This document shows, piece by piece, positions 7,201-15,742 of a DNA stretch of 35,881 nucleotides. Source of the DNA: an uncultured Roseovarius sp. GTDB lineage: Bacteria > Pseudomonadota > Alphaproteobacteria > Rhodobacterales > Rhodobacteraceae. The stretch is from positions 1 to 35,881 of the forward strand of contig NZ_CAJXNN010000036.1 of the NCBI RefSeq assembly GCF_913057115.1. Direction: 5' to 3'. Each line of letters opens with the position of its first letter. Position 1 is the stretch's first letter. The notes beneath the pieces are model-generated. The model did no database searches. It had not been told where the DNA came from and saw only the letters and a program-made list of their open reading frames with translations. The position numbers were made by a program, and so were the translations under genes.

Positions 7201-8550
7201 TCACTCTCCCGGAACAGGGTTTGCAGGGCCGGGGGTGATGACCTCGGACTTTCGAACCACCAGCATCGAATAGATGAACAAGAGCGCCCCGATCACCACC
7301 GCAAGGCCAGAGCCCCAGCGCATCAGATAGAAGATCGACAGGCTGTCCTGAACCTCCATGTAGTAGTCACCGATGACGCGTTGCATATGCGTCTGAATGG
7401 TGCCGGCGAAGGTCAGCACGAAGGTCATGAAGGCCATCCCGCCGGTCATCAGCCAGAAACTCGCCATGTTCAGCACTTGGTTGTAAGGCGCGCGCTGCCG
7501 CAGCATCGGCATGGCATAGCTGAAGACCGCAAGGTTGAGGGCCACGTAAGCGCCATAGAAGGCAAGGTGACCGTGCGCGGCGGTGATCTGCGTGCCGTGG
7601 CTATAGAAGTTCACCCCGTGCAGCGTGTGCAAGAAGCCCCAGACGCCCGCGCCGAAGAAGGCTACAGTTGACGAACCAAGCGACCATAGCAAGGCGGCCT
7701 TGTTGGGGTGGTTTTTGCGCCCCTTCCAGACCATGACAAAGGCGAAGGACATCATCAGGAAGAAGGGGATCACCTCGAAGGTCGAAAAGATCGAGCCGAC
7801 CCACTGCCAGTACCCCGGCAGACCGATCCAGTAGAAGTGGTGCCCAGTGCCAAGAATACCCGAGAAAAGCGCGGTGGCGACGATGACATAAAGCCATTTT
7901 TCCACCACCTCGCGGTCCACGCCGGTCAGCTTCAGCAGCAGGAAGGCCAGGATCGCGGCCATCACCAATTCCCATGTCGCCTCGACCCAGAGGTGCACGA
8001 CGAACCACCAGTACATTTTGTCGAGGCTGAGGTTGTCGGGGTTGATGAAGGCAAAAACCCAAAGCAGCGACAACAGCCACAGGCCCATGAGCAGCACACC
8101 GGTGATTGCGGTCTTCTTGCCCGCGAGAACGGTCATCGAGATGTTGAGCAGGAAAATCAGCGCGGCCACAAGAATACCGAACTTGACCCAAAGGGGCTGT
8201 TCCAGAAACTCGCGTCCACCGTGGATGCCGACGAGGTAGGAGCCGACCGCACCCAGTGTGCCGACAACCAGAATGATAAGTTGGATATAGGCCAGTTTCG
8301 GCGACCATATCTCGCGCTCGGATTCCTCGGGCACAAGGAAATAGGCCGCCCCGAAAAAGCCCAGCAACAGCCAGACGATCAATGCGTTGGTGTGGATCAT
8401 GCGGATCACGTTGAACGGCAACAGCTCCGACAGGAAGTTCGGCGAGACATAGACCCACCCCGCCAATAATCCGCCCGCCACCTGAATGCCGAAAAGCGCC
8501 AAGGAGGCGAGGATATACCAATACGCCACTTTCTGAGATTCGTATTTCAT
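7201..8550 (-). CDS. norB: nitric oxide reductase subunit B (cNOR)
   Basis: Catalytic subunit of cytochrome c-dependent NO reductase, reducing two NO to N2O at a heme b3/non-heme iron site in the cytoplasmic membrane. The 449 residues have about twelve membrane helices. By alignment to the known cNOR pattern, H53 and H328 fit low-spin heme b, H326 fits heme b3, and H186, H237 and H238 with E190 fit the iron-B site. It lacks the long N-terminal extension of quinol-dependent qNOR and is paired with norC, so it is the cNOR type. It starts 12 bases after norC, with a GGAGG-type ribosome site in the gap. Confidence 0.97.
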   Translation of the reverse strand: MKYESQKVAYWYILASLALFGIQVAGGLLAGWVYVSPNFLSELLPFNVIRMIHTNALIVWLLLGFFGAAYFLVPEESEREIWSPKLAYIQLIILVVGTLGAVGSYLVGIHGGREFLEQPLWVKFGILVAALIFLLNISMTVLAGKKTAITGVLLMGLWLLSLLWVFAFINPDNLSLDKMYWWFVVHLWVEATWELVMAAILAFLLLKLTGVDREVVEKWLYVIVATALFSGILGTGHHFYWIGLPGYWQWVGSIFSTFEVIPFFLMMSFAFVMVWKGRKNHPNKAALLWSLGSSTVAFFGAGVWGFLHTLHGVNFYSHGTQITAAHGHLAFYGAYVALNLAVFSYAMPMLRQRAPYNQVLNMASFWLMTGGMAFMTFVLTFAGTIQTHMQRVIGDYYMEVQDSLSIFYLMRWGSGLAVVIGALLFIYSMLVVRKSEVITPGPANPVPGE

Positions 8551-8562
8551 TGGTTTGCCTCC

Positions 8563-9015
8563 TTATCCGGCGTCATTGGGCGGCCAGCCCTGGGTGTCTG
8601 TCTGATCGGCCCAGCGCAGGAACTCGGCAAGGCCGCGAAGGTCTTCGTCGGTCATGTCATAGGCGGGCATCTGGCGGCGTCCTTCGATGCCGCTGGGCTG
8701 ACTTTCGATCCATCCCTTGAGCATCCAAAACGCGTCCTCTGGGCTGTCTTGCACGCCCCAGCGGGTCATGACGTTGCCAAGTTCAGGCGCGAAATAGGCG
8801 CCTTCGCCATGCAAGCTGTGGCAATTGATGCAGGAATGTTTTTCCCACACGTGCTTGCCGTGAACGACCTCCTCGCTCAGTTCCATACCGGCGGTCGAGG
8901 TTTGCACCACGTAACGGTGCGAATGGACGGTCATCCCCACAAAGACCACGACAAAGAATATCGAGCCCCCGTAAAAGATATTTCGCGCCCGCGATTTCGT
9001 GAGAATTTCAGCCAT
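8563..9015 (-). CDS. norC: nitric oxide reductase subunit C, membrane cytochrome c
   Basis: Membrane-anchored mono-heme cytochrome c that passes electrons to NorB. In 150 residues it has one N-terminal helix (about 13-31) and a heme motif CINCH at 62-66. A probable methionine ligand lies in RRQMPAYD (M116). It heads the nor-nnr operon. A strong ribosome site AAGGAGG lies upstream of the ATG, and a Crp/Fnr-type box is centred about 66 bases upstream. Pseudoazurin or cytochrome c from the neighbouring block is the likely electron donor. Confidence 0.96.
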   Translation of the reverse strand: MAEILTKSRARNIFYGGSIFFVVVFVGMTVHSHRYVVQTSTAGMELSEEVVHGKHVWEKHSCINCHSLHGEGAYFAPELGNVMTRWGVQDSPEDAFWMLKGWIESQPSGIEGRRQMPAYDMTDEDLRGLAEFLRWADQTDTQGWPPNDAG

Positions 9016-9074
9016 GTTCGGGCCTCCTTGAAGTCGGGATGCCCTCTTCCTAGCGGTCCGCCCAAGACCGAAGT

Positions 9075-9088
9075 TTGCGCCAGCACAA
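9075..9088. promoter_or_regulatory. NnrR/Fnr-type box between norC and the DUF1858 gene
   Basis: TTGCGCCAGCACAA fits the TTGNG-N4-CNCAA pattern that I recall for NnrR sites in Rhodobacter. It lies in the 122-base divergent gap, centred about 66 bases from the norC ATG and 57 from the DUF1858 gene ATG. Toward norC, a weak -10-like TAGGAA (minus strand, 9047-9052) sits 32 bases from the box centre, the class II spacing. I see no comparable -10 toward the DUF1858 gene. Confidence 0.65.
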
Positions 9089-9137
9089 CGTTTAACGCGA
9101 TTGGTGGCCTAGGGTGGTGCGGGAAAGGAGGTACGCC

Positions 9138-9350
9138 ATGGCCCGTATTCGCTTGGACGATCCCGACCTGCCCTTGGAAGACCTGATGCGCGAATGGCCG
9201 CAAACGATAAGCGTCTTCATGCGGCACAGGATGCTTTGTGTCGGCTGTCTGGTCAGCCCGTTTCACACCGTGACAGATGCCTGCGCGGAATATCAGTTGG
9301 ACGAAGACTTGTTTCTGGCCGAATTGATGCGCGCCGCCGGTCTGGCGTGA
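9138..9350 (+). CDS. DUF1858-type small redox-disulfide protein
   Basis: A 70-residue protein resembling the DUF1858 domain, also described as the hybrid-cluster-protein-associated redox disulfide domain. It has an N-terminal strand MARIRLDDPD and PLEDLMREWPQT, then a CxxC motif in MLCVGCLVSPF (cysteines about 34 and 37). A helical end typical of the family (DACAEYQLDEDLFLAELM) follows. The start is set by the strong ribosome site AAAGGAGG seven bases before this ATG; an upstream start in the same frame would bury that site. It diverges from norC and shares the Crp/Fnr-type box. Such proteins accompany nitrogen-oxide genes, and a thiol or iron-sulfur role under NO stress is inferred. Confidence 0.8.
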   Translation: MARIRLDDPDLPLEDLMREWPQTISVFMRHRMLCVGCLVSPFHTVTDACAEYQLDEDLFLAELMRAAGLA

Positions 9351-9356
9351 CCGGGG

Positions 9357-10073
9357 TTATTTCTGGGCCAGCACGACCAGCGCATGAGGGTCGCGCACCA
9401 CGATCCGCTTGCGCCTGCTTTCGACCAGCCCCTGCTTCTCCCAGCCACTCAGAAGGCGGCTGACCGTGTGCAGGGTTGTGGCCGTCAATTCCGATAGGTC
9501 TTGGCGCGTGATCGGGAAATCAATCTCGATTCCGTTTTCGACATTGCGGCCCGTCTGGTTGATCAGACGTAAGAGTGCATTGGCGACACGTTGCTCGACT
9601 TGCTGGGTGGCCATTTCCACGACCTTGTTCTGCACTTCATTCAGTCGATGGCCCAGCGTCTTGTAACTTTCGGTGGCAAACCCGTCGTATTCTGTCACGA
9701 AACTGTCCCACAAATGCATGGGCCAACTCAGGGCGAGCGATTCCGACGCGGTCATCGCTGTCGCCGGGTAGGTATCGCGCCCGATTGCACGCGCGATACC
9801 CAATAGCTGCCCCGCCGGTATGTGAAGGGAGGTCACCTGCTCCCCGGTCGACGTAATGCGCACCACCCGGACATACCCATCCAGCAGCATGTAAAAGCGG
9901 TCCGCAGGGTGCCCTTCCTGAAAGATCGCGACACCTTCTTCGTACCGTCGCGATGACGCCCGATCGAGAATTGCGCGAATCTGCCGACGGTCGAGCCGCG
10001 AGAAGGGCGGCAGATGCGTCAGCAGACTCTCGTCGAGTCGCGGCAAGGTTTTTTTCGAAGGGGTTGTGTCCAT
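9357..10073 (-). CDS. nnrR: NnrR/Dnr-type Crp/Fnr transcriptional regulator
   Basis: Crp/Fnr family activator, 238 residues: cyclic-nucleotide-binding-like beta barrel (about 20-130), dimer helix (about 135-170) and winged helix-turn-helix (about 188-215, SELTATTLHTVSRLLSGWEKQGL). No cysteine occurs anywhere in the product, so it cannot hold the 4Fe-4S cluster of FnrL/Fnr. That places it with the NnrR/Dnr group, which responds to NO. The ATG at 10071-10073 was chosen because residues upstream of MDTTPSKKTL would be antisense to the pseudoazurin gene. It sits between nor and nir genes, whose promoters have matching boxes. The symbol could equally be dnr. Confidence 0.88.
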   Translation of the reverse strand: MDTTPSKKTLPRLDESLLTHLPPFSRLDRRQIRAILDRASSRRYEEGVAIFQEGHPADRFYMLLDGYVRVVRITSTGEQVTSLHIPAGQLLGIARAIGRDTYPATAMTASESLALSWPMHLWDSFVTEYDGFATESYKTLGHRLNEVQNKVVEMATQQVEQRVANALLRLINQTGRNVENGIEIDFPITRQDLSELTATTLHTVSRLLSGWEKQGLVESRRKRIVVRDPHALVVLAQK

Positions 10074-10140
10074 TTTGCGTGTTTTGCCACAACGCGGCGT
10101 CCCGCACCATATGCAGTTTTGCAGATCATCTTTTGGAAGT

Positions 10141-10154
10141 TTGTGCCAGAGCAA
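10141..10154. promoter_or_regulatory. Crp/Fnr-type box and -10 element of the pseudoazurin promoter
   Basis: TTGTGCCAGAGCAA keeps the TTG-N8-CAA core. Its centre lies 32 bases before a -10-like TATCTT at 10177-10182, so the site would be at -41.5 with transcription starting near 10189, about 30 bases ahead of the pseudoazurin ATG. The box also lies midway to the divergent nnrR start, 74 bases away, so it might serve both directions. No matching -10 is evident toward nnrR. Confidence 0.65.
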
Positions 10155-10218
10155 AAAGCGCGCTGCACAGACGCGGTATCTTTCCCTCAATCGAAACGCG
10201 ATCAGAAAGGAAAGACCA

Positions 10219-10650
10219 ATGATCCGCAAAGTGGCAACCGGCCTCGCACTTGCCAGCCTTATGGGGGCCGCCGCCTTCGCCGAGACATACGAAGTCAAGA
10301 TGCTCAACAAGGGCGCCGATGGCGAACGCATGGTGTTCGAGCCTGCCTTCGTGCAGGCCGCGCCGGGCGACACGATCAAGTTTATCGCCGCCGACAAGGG
10401 CCATAACGCCGAAACCGCCAAGGGCATGCTTCCCGAAGGCGCGGAAGGTTTCAAAGGCAAGATCAACGAGGAAATCGAAGTCACGCTGAATACCGAAGGT
10501 GTCTATGGCGTGATCTGCAAGCCGCACTACGCCATGGGCATGGTGATGACCATCGCCATCGGTGACGTGGACGCGCCCGGCGATTTCCTCGAAGGCCGCG
10601 TGCCGAAAAGGGCCAAGGCCCGCTTCGAAGACCAACTCAACAACATGTGA
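10219..10650 (+). CDS. pseudoazurin, periplasmic blue copper protein
   Basis: Small type 1 copper electron carrier that donates electrons to copper nitrite reductase and, in relatives, to other denitrification enzymes. The 143-residue precursor has a Sec signal peptide ending AAAFA (about residue 21). Copper ligands are H62, C100, H103 and M108, in DKGHNAET and VICKPHYAMGM, and the MLNKGADGERMVFEP segment matches pseudoazurins. The chosen ATG follows AAAGGAAAG; longer upstream readings would cross the promoter. It is the first gene of the operon with nirK, 54 bases upstream of it. The usual symbols for the family are paz or azu. Confidence 0.95.
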   Translation: MIRKVATGLALASLMGAAAFAETYEVKMLNKGADGERMVFEPAFVQAAPGDTIKFIAADKGHNAETAKGMLPEGAEGFKGKINEEIEVTLNTEGVYGVICKPHYAMGMVMTIAIGDVDAPGDFLEGRVPKRAKARFEDQLNNM

Positions 10651-10704
10651 CGCATCGATGCGCGCGGGATGGCCTGCCGCATCACCCAATCCCAGGAGGA
10701 TAGA

Positions 10705-11922
10705 ATGACCAAATTCATCAACCCAGGTCTTGCACCAACCAGCCGCCGCAACGTCTTGCGCGGCTCGCTTCTGGCCGGTGCGGCCGCCGTCAGTGGCGCG
10801 GGCGCATTCGCCGCGCGCCGTACGCCTCAGCCGCTCAAGGCCGATGCGGTGTCGCGCAACCTGCACAAGGCGGCGGCCGACGGTGCAACCGAAAGCACCG
10901 CGAAACCCGCCGACCTGTCCGGCTATACCCGCGTCAAACAGGAACTCGTGGCACCCCCCTTCGCGCCTGAACACGAACAAGTCGCCACCGGCGGGCCCAA
11001 GATCATCGAGATCACCATGGTCACCGAAGAACGCCTGATGGTCGTCGACGAAGACACCGGGGCCAGCGTCTGGGCACTGACTTACAACGGCTCGGTCCCC
11101 GGCCCGCTGATCATCTGCCACGAGGGCGACATGGTCGAACTGACCCTGCGCAACCCCGAAAGCTCGATGATGGAACACAACATCGACTTTCACGCCTCAA
11201 CGGGTGCGCTGGGCGGCGGTGGATTGACCCATGTCTACCCTGGCGAGGAATGTGTCCTGCGCTGGAAGGCGACGAAACCGGGTTGCTTCACCTATCACTG
11301 CGCCCCCGGCGGTGCGATGATCCCCTACCATGTCACCCACGGCATGAACGGGGCGATCATGGTGCTGCCACGCGACGGCCTGAAAGATGCCGAGGGCAAT
11401 CCGCTGCGCTATGACAGCATCGCCTACATCGGCGAACAGGACTACTATCTGCCGATGGACGAAAACGGCGACTACAAGTCCTATGACGCCGCAGGCGACG
11501 ACTACGCCGACAGCCTTGAGGCCATGCGAACCCTCGTGCCGACCCATCAGGTCTTTAACGGCGCGGTCGGGGCCCTGACAGGTGAAAATGCCCTCAAGGC
11601 CAAGGTTGGTGAAACCGTCTTGATGGTGCACAACTCGTGCAACGTGGACAGCCGCCCGCACCTCATTGGTGGCCACGGCAACTATGTCTGGGAAAGCTCC
11701 TTCACCGATCAGCCCCTGACCGGAATGGAAACATGGTTTGTCCGCGGCGGGAGTGCTGCGGCAGCGATGTACACCTTCGAGCAGCCGGGCGTTTACGCCT
11801 ATGTGAACCACAACCTGATCATCGGCGCGATGCTGGGCGGCACCGCACACTTCGTCGTCGAAGGCGAGTGGGACAACAACCTGATGGAACAGGTTGTGGC
11901 ACCGCGACCCTTCGCAACCTGA
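10705..11922 (+). CDS. nirK: copper-containing nitrite reductase
   Basis: Periplasmic homotrimeric enzyme reducing nitrite to NO. The 405-residue precursor begins with a twin-arginine signal (SRRNVLRG at 13-20). Two cupredoxin domains follow. By alignment to known NirK, the type 1 copper ligands are H158, C199, H209 and M214, and the type 2 ligands are H163, H198 and H369. Catalytic Asp and His correspond to D161 and H319. The ATG was chosen after AGGAGG; a start twelve codons earlier lacks such a site. Co-transcription with pseudoazurin upstream and nirV downstream is likely, under the promoter at 10141-10182. Confidence 0.97.
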   Translation: MTKFINPGLAPTSRRNVLRGSLLAGAAAVSGAGAFAARRTPQPLKADAVSRNLHKAAADGATESTAKPADLSGYTRVKQELVAPPFAPEHEQVATGGPKIIEITMVTEERLMVVDEDTGASVWALTYNGSVPGPLIICHEGDMVELTLRNPESSMMEHNIDFHASTGALGGGGLTHVYPGEECVLRWKATKPGCFTYHCAPGGAMIPYHVTHGMNGAIMVLPRDGLKDAEGNPLRYDSIAYIGEQDYYLPMDENGDYKSYDAAGDDYADSLEAMRTLVPTHQVFNGAVGALTGENALKAKVGETVLMVHNSCNVDSRPHLIGGHGNYVWESSFTDQPLTGMETWFVRGGSAAAAMYTFEQPGVYAYVNHNLIIGAMLGGTAHFVVEGEWDNNLMEQVVAPRPFAT

Positions 11923-11941
11923 GTATAAAAGGAGCTGACGA

Positions 11942-12703
11942 ATGACCGCCGCGAAAACATGCAAGCCTGCCCTGAAGTCGTCCCTTCGTTTGGTTGCTTT
12001 GCTTGTGGTCGCGGCGGTTGTTCTCGGCGCCGCGCTCATCGGGCGCGGCGCCGGGCATGATCCGGCGCTTCTGCCGGACATGGCCGAAAGCCCCGTCACC
12101 CTACCCAACGGCACGCACCTTTACGTTCAGAAATACGAGGTCAGCGTGGCCGAATGGAACACCTGCCACGACCAAGGCGGCTGTACCCTGCGCCTGCGTG
12201 TGCGGCCCGACCAAGAGGCACAGACAACCCCGGCCACGGGCCTGAGTTATCTTGACGTCTCGGAATACCTGCACTGGATCAATGATGCGACGGGGGCCAC
12301 CTTCCGCCTGCCCACGGCGGACGAATGGGCCGAGATGGCCCGGCCCGTGCTGCCAAAAAAGGCCGACCCGGCCTTCACCGATCCCTCGCTCACCTGGGCC
12401 TCGGCCTACCTGACCGAGGGGATAGCCCCACGCGCGCTGAAGCCACAGGGCAGTTTCTCGATCTCGCCCGAAGGCATCTGGGATCTCGACGGTAGCGTGT
12501 GGGAATGGACACAAGACTGCTTCGCCGGGGCATCGGGCGAAACCGACTTGTCGCGCTGCCCCGCGTTCTTCGTTGGCGGGGAACATATCGCCGCGATGTC
12601 CTACCTGATACGCGATCCCGCCCGCGGCGGCTGCGCCGTTGGCGTGCCTCCGGCGCACCTCGGCATGCGGCTCGTTAGCGACAAGCCGATCAGATGGCAG
12701 TGA
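11942..12703 (+). CDS. nirV: NirV, membrane-anchored SUMF1/FGE-like protein
   Basis: Protein of the formylglycine-generating-enzyme/SUMF1 fold found downstream of nirK in many denitrifiers and called NirV; its role is unknown. The 253 residues have a basic N-terminus, one membrane helix (about 16-36) and a periplasmic domain with the signatures YEVSVAEWNTC, TFRLPTADEWAEMAR and GSVWEWTQDCF and an ending HLGMRLV. Five or more cysteines are present, but I cannot tell whether the paired active-site cysteines of true formylglycine enzymes are retained. It starts 19 bases after the nirK stop with AAAAGGAGC before the ATG. Confidence 0.9.
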   Translation: MTAAKTCKPALKSSLRLVALLVVAAVVLGAALIGRGAGHDPALLPDMAESPVTLPNGTHLYVQKYEVSVAEWNTCHDQGGCTLRLRVRPDQEAQTTPATGLSYLDVSEYLHWINDATGATFRLPTADEWAEMARPVLPKKADPAFTDPSLTWASAYLTEGIAPRALKPQGSFSISPEGIWDLDGSVWEWTQDCFAGASGETDLSRCPAFFVGGEHIAAMSYLIRDPARGGCAVGVPPAHLGMRLVSDKPIRWQ

Positions 12704-12890
12704 TTCAGTCGCTCCTTATGCCGGCGGTCTGCATTCGATGCGTACAAGGTTTTGTTCGCTCACCTTTAGCGACCACACGGTGACTACAGCTGGTGTAATC
12801 TTTGGTGCTCTCAAATCAGCAAATATACATGCGGTATTCCGAGCTCTGCTTTGGTGGTGCTGCACTGTAGCTTTCTGTCCAGTTCACTAT

Positions 12891-12929
12891 GGCCGCATCG
12901 GGCCGTCCGTGACGACGGCCGATGCGGCC
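12891..12929 (+). terminator. strong GC-rich hairpin, possible terminator of the nir operon
   Basis: The arms GGCCGCATCGGGCCGTC and GACGGCCGATGCGGCC pair almost perfectly around a six-base loop, with one bulged base, and are followed by TTTGTT on the plus strand. The T tract is short, so termination is probable but not certain. It lies 188 bases beyond the nirV stop. Confidence 0.5.
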
Positions 12930-12979
12930 TTTGTTACAAGCAGAGCGCAGTGCGTGAATGGCAGGTAAGGTTGGTGTTT

Positions 12980-13363
12980 TCATGATGGACCCTCCGATCC
13001 ACCACGCCCTCCCATATCGACAACCAGACGTTGACAAGGCACCATATCACATGGTGCCGCGTTGCAGCCGAGGTCAGATTGTGAGCCCATGTTTGCCAAT
13101 CCACGGTCTATTGATGATAACCATTCGTCGGAAATCCTAGGCTCGCCGATTGGGCCAGCCTTGGGTGCATCGCGTTTGTGTCGCGCGCCAGTGAATTGGA
13201 TCAAGCACTTTAGCCCAAACGCTGGATCGCCGCGCCGCGGCCCTGCGCTGTCGCGGCCGTTCAAATACTGCTGAAGATGTGGCTTGTCCCGCTCTTCAGA
13301 CGCCACAATGATCTTTGACGAATGCCCGCTCACCTCAAAGATCACCCCATTCACCTTCCTCAT
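12980..13363 (-). other. doubtful 127-codon reading frame, possible gene relic
   Basis: From the ATG at 13361-13363 the minus strand reads MRKVNGVIFEVSGHSSKI and then IVASEERDKPHLQQYLNG. This looks like genuine protein for roughly 40 residues. After that the composition becomes irregular (AGPRRGDPAFGLK and onward), rich in glycine, arginine and cysteine and without a recognisable domain. No good ribosome site is apparent. I do not recognise a family. It could be a decayed gene, or chance. It lies in the gap between the denitrification block and the isocitrate dehydrogenase gene. Confidence 0.2.
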
Positions 13364-13453
13364 CCCCGCATCTCGCGGTAAAATCCACATTAGAGATGGA
13401 TTATCCGAATTCGGTGTACTATGGTATGCCGAAACTTCAGAAAGCGTGGAATC

Positions 13454-15655
13454 ATGGCTGAAAACACTCCTGACATTATCTATACCAAGGTCGACGAAGC
13501 CCCCGAACTGGCTTCGGCCTCCCTTCTTCCGATCATCGAGAGCTTTGCCAAGGCGGCGGGCGTGAGCGTCGGGACCAAGGATATTTCCCTTGCCGGGCGC
13601 ATCATCGCCACCTTCCCCGAGGTTCTGACTGAAGAACAGCGCCAGTCGGATGACCTTGCCGAGCTGGGCAAGCTGGTGAAGACGCCAGAGGCCAATGTGA
13701 TCAAGCTGCCCAATATCTCGGCATCGGTGCCGCAGTTGGTGGAAGCGATCGAGGAATTGCAATCTCAGGGTTATGCCCTGCCCGATTACCCTTATGAGCC
13801 TTCCAATGACGAAGAGAAGGCCATTCAGGCCAAGTATGACACGATCAAAGGCTCGGCGGTGAACCCGGTTCTGCGCGAAGGCAACTCGGACCGTCGTGCC
13901 GCCGCGGCTGTGAAGAAATACGCCCAGAACAACCCGCATCGCATGGGGGATTGGAGCGCCGACAGCAAGACGCGCGTGGCGTCGATGTCGGGTGGTGATT
14001 TCTTCTCGAACGAAGTGTCGGCGACTCTGGACGGGGAAGCGACCGCCAAGATCGTTCTGGAAGGCGCGAATGGCGAGACCGTGTTGAAAGACGGGGTTTC
14101 CTATCCGGCGGGCACGGTGGTGGATGCCACCTATATGAGCGCCAAGGCGCTGGATGCTTTCCTTGCTGAAGAGATTGAAAAGACCAAGCAAGAGGGTGTT
14201 TTGTTCTCGCTGCACATGAAGGCGACGATGATGAAGGTCAGCGACCCGATCATTTTCGGCCACGCGGTCAAGGAATTTCTCAAGCCCGTTTTCGAGAAAT
14301 ACGGCGACGAGATGAAGGCCGCCGGTGTGAACCCCAATTCGGGGCTTGCCGCTTTATTGGATCGGGTGGCCGACAAGCCCGAGATCAAGGCCGAGATCGA
14401 TAAGGTCATGGCCGAGCGTCCGCCGATGTACATGGTGGATAGCGACAAGGGGATAACCAACCTGCATGTGCCGTCGGACGTGATTATTGACGCGTCGATG
14501 CCGGCGCTGATCAAAGCGGGCGGCAAGGGCTGGGGCCCGGATGATGCACAGCACGACACCAATTGCGTGATCCCGGATAACTCCTACGCCCCGGTCTATG
14601 ACGAGGCGATCGCGTTCTTCAAAGAGAACGGCAAGCTGGACCCGGCCACCGCAGGCACGGTGCAGAACCTTGGCCTGATGGCGCAGAAGGCCGAAGAATA
14701 CGGCAGCCACCCGACCACCTTTGAAATCCCTGAAGACGGGGTTGTGAAGATGGTTCTGGACGATGGCACGGTGTTGCATGAGCACAAGGTTGAGGCCGGG
14801 GATATCTGGCGGTCTGCCAGCGCGCGCAAGGCACCGATCGAAGATTGGGTGAACCTTGCGATTGAGCGTCAGAAAGCCACCGGGTATCGTGCGATCTTCT
14901 GGCTGGATGAGGGCCGCGCCCATGACGCCGAGCTGATCAAATACGTCAAGCCGATCCTTGAGGCGAAGGGCGTGACCGACAAGTTCGAGATCATGGCCCC
15001 GCGTGAGGCGACCCGTGCCAGCCTTGAGACCATCACCAAGGGCGAAAACACCATCGCCATCACCGGCAACGTGTTGCGCGATTATCTGACCGACCTGTTC
15101 CCGATCCTTGAGCTGGCCACCTCGGCCAAGATGCTGTCGATCGTGAAGCTGATGAATGGCGGCGGGTTGTTCGAGACCGGCGCCGGTGGCTCGGCGCCTA
15201 AGCACGTTGACCAGTTGATGGAAGAAAACCACCTGCGCTGGGATAGCCTTGGTGAGTTCTGTGCGCTGGGCGAAAGCTTCAAGTTCTTGGCCGATCAGAA
15301 AGACAACGCCAAGGCGCGTGTTCTGGGTGATGCGGTTGAGGCGGCGACACAGGGTATCCTGGACAATGGCCGCAGCCCCTCGCGGAAAGTGGGTGAGCCG
15401 GACAACCGCGACAGCCACTATTGGTTCGCCCGCTACTGGGCCGAGGCACTGGCCGCGCAGAGCGACGATGCCGAATTGGCCGCGCATTTCGCACCGATTG
15501 CCAAGGCCCTGGCCGAAAAGGAAGGCCAGATCGTTTCCGAACTGGCTGCGGCACAAGGCCAGCCTGCGGATCTGGGTGGCTATTACCACGGTGATCCTGC
15601 CAAGGTGGCGGCTGTGATGCGCCCCTCGGCCACGCTGAACAGCATTATTGGCTAA
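13454..15655 (+). CDS. icd: monomeric NADP-dependent isocitrate dehydrogenase
   Basis: Converts isocitrate to 2-oxoglutarate with NADP in the TCA cycle. At 733 residues it belongs to the large single-chain type rather than the roughly 400-residue dimeric type. Diagnostic segments are [20 protein letters not shown] (about 158-177), [18 protein letters not shown] (about 253-270), [32 protein letters not shown] and [19 protein letters not shown]. The chosen start [12 protein letters not shown] matches the family N-terminus; an upstream start eleven codons earlier is unlikely. The gene stands alone and ends at a bidirectional terminator shared with the convergent DUF2853 gene. Some databases call this type idh or icd2. 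Confidence 0.95.
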   Translation: MAENTPDIIYTKVDEAPELASASLLPIIESFAKAAGVSVGTKDISLAGRIIATFPEVLTEEQRQSDDLAELGKLVKTPEANVIKLPNISASVPQLVEAIEELQSQGYALPDYPYEPSNDEEKAIQAKYDTIKGSAVNPVLREGNSDRRAAAAVKKYAQNNPHRMGDWSADSKTRVASMSGGDFFSNEVSATLDGEATAKIVLEGANGETVLKDGVSYPAGTVVDATYMSAKALDAFLAEEIEKTKQEGVLFSLHMKATMMKVSDPIIFGHAVKEFLKPVFEKYGDEMKAAGVNPNSGLAALLDRVADKPEIKAEIDKVMAERPPMYMVDSDKGITNLHVPSDVIIDASMPALIKAGGKGWGPDDAQHDTNCVIPDNSYAPVYDEAIAFFKENGKLDPATAGTVQNLGLMAQKAEEYGSHPTTFEIPEDGVVKMVLDDGTVLHEHKVEAGDIWRSASARKAPIEDWVNLAIERQKATGYRAIFWLDEGRAHDAELIKYVKPILEAKGVTDKFEIMAPREATRASLETITKGENTIAITGNVLRDYLTDLFPILELATSAKMLSIVKLMNGGGLFETGAGGSAPKHVDQLMEENHLRWDSLGEFCALGESFKFLADQKDNAKARVLGDAVEAATQGILDNGRSPSRKVGEPDNRDSHYWFARYWAEALAAQSDDAELAAHFAPIAKALAEKEGQIVSELAAAQGQPADLGGYYHGDPAKVAAVMRPSATLNSIIG

Positions 15656-15690
15656 TCGGTTTCGGGCCGGGTGATCCCCGGCCCAAACAA

Positions 15691-15722
15691 AAACGCCCGG
15701 GCCTTTGGGCCTCGGGCGTTTT
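15691..15722. terminator. bidirectional rho-independent terminator
   Basis: The arms AAACGCCCGxGGCC and GGCCTCGGGCGTTTT form a GC-rich stem with a TTT loop, flanked by A on the left and T on the right. It can therefore stop transcription on both strands. It lies between the convergent icd and DUF2853 genes. A second stem, GGGCCGGG/CCCCGGCCC, occurs just upstream at about 15664-15684. Confidence 0.85.
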
Positions 15723-15742
15723 CTTATTGGTGCTGGTCCGGC

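Larger units (their letters stand above)
12704..13453. other. 750-base stretch without a convincing gene
   Basis: Between nirV and the isocitrate dehydrogenase gene I see no recognised gene. The base composition is less GC-rich than its surroundings in parts. It holds a strong hairpin (12891-12929), a perfect inverted repeat GGCACCAT-ATCAC-ATGGTGCC (13038-13058) and a doubtful 127-codon reading frame on the minus strand (12980-13363). The promoter of the isocitrate dehydrogenase gene must lie toward the right end. The stretch looks like a scar at the edge of the denitrification block. Confidence 0.5.

Noticed and set aside
10126..11193. 355-codon minus-strand open frame
   Set aside because: Antisense to pseudoazurin and nirK, whose copper ligands are all present.
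12816..13037. 73-codon minus-strand frame beginning MSTSGCRYGR
   Set aside because: It runs through the strong hairpin at 12891-12929 and has no ribosome site or family resemblance.
14354..15589. 411-codon minus-strand open frame
   Set aside because: Antisense to icd, which has clear family signatures across the same bases.
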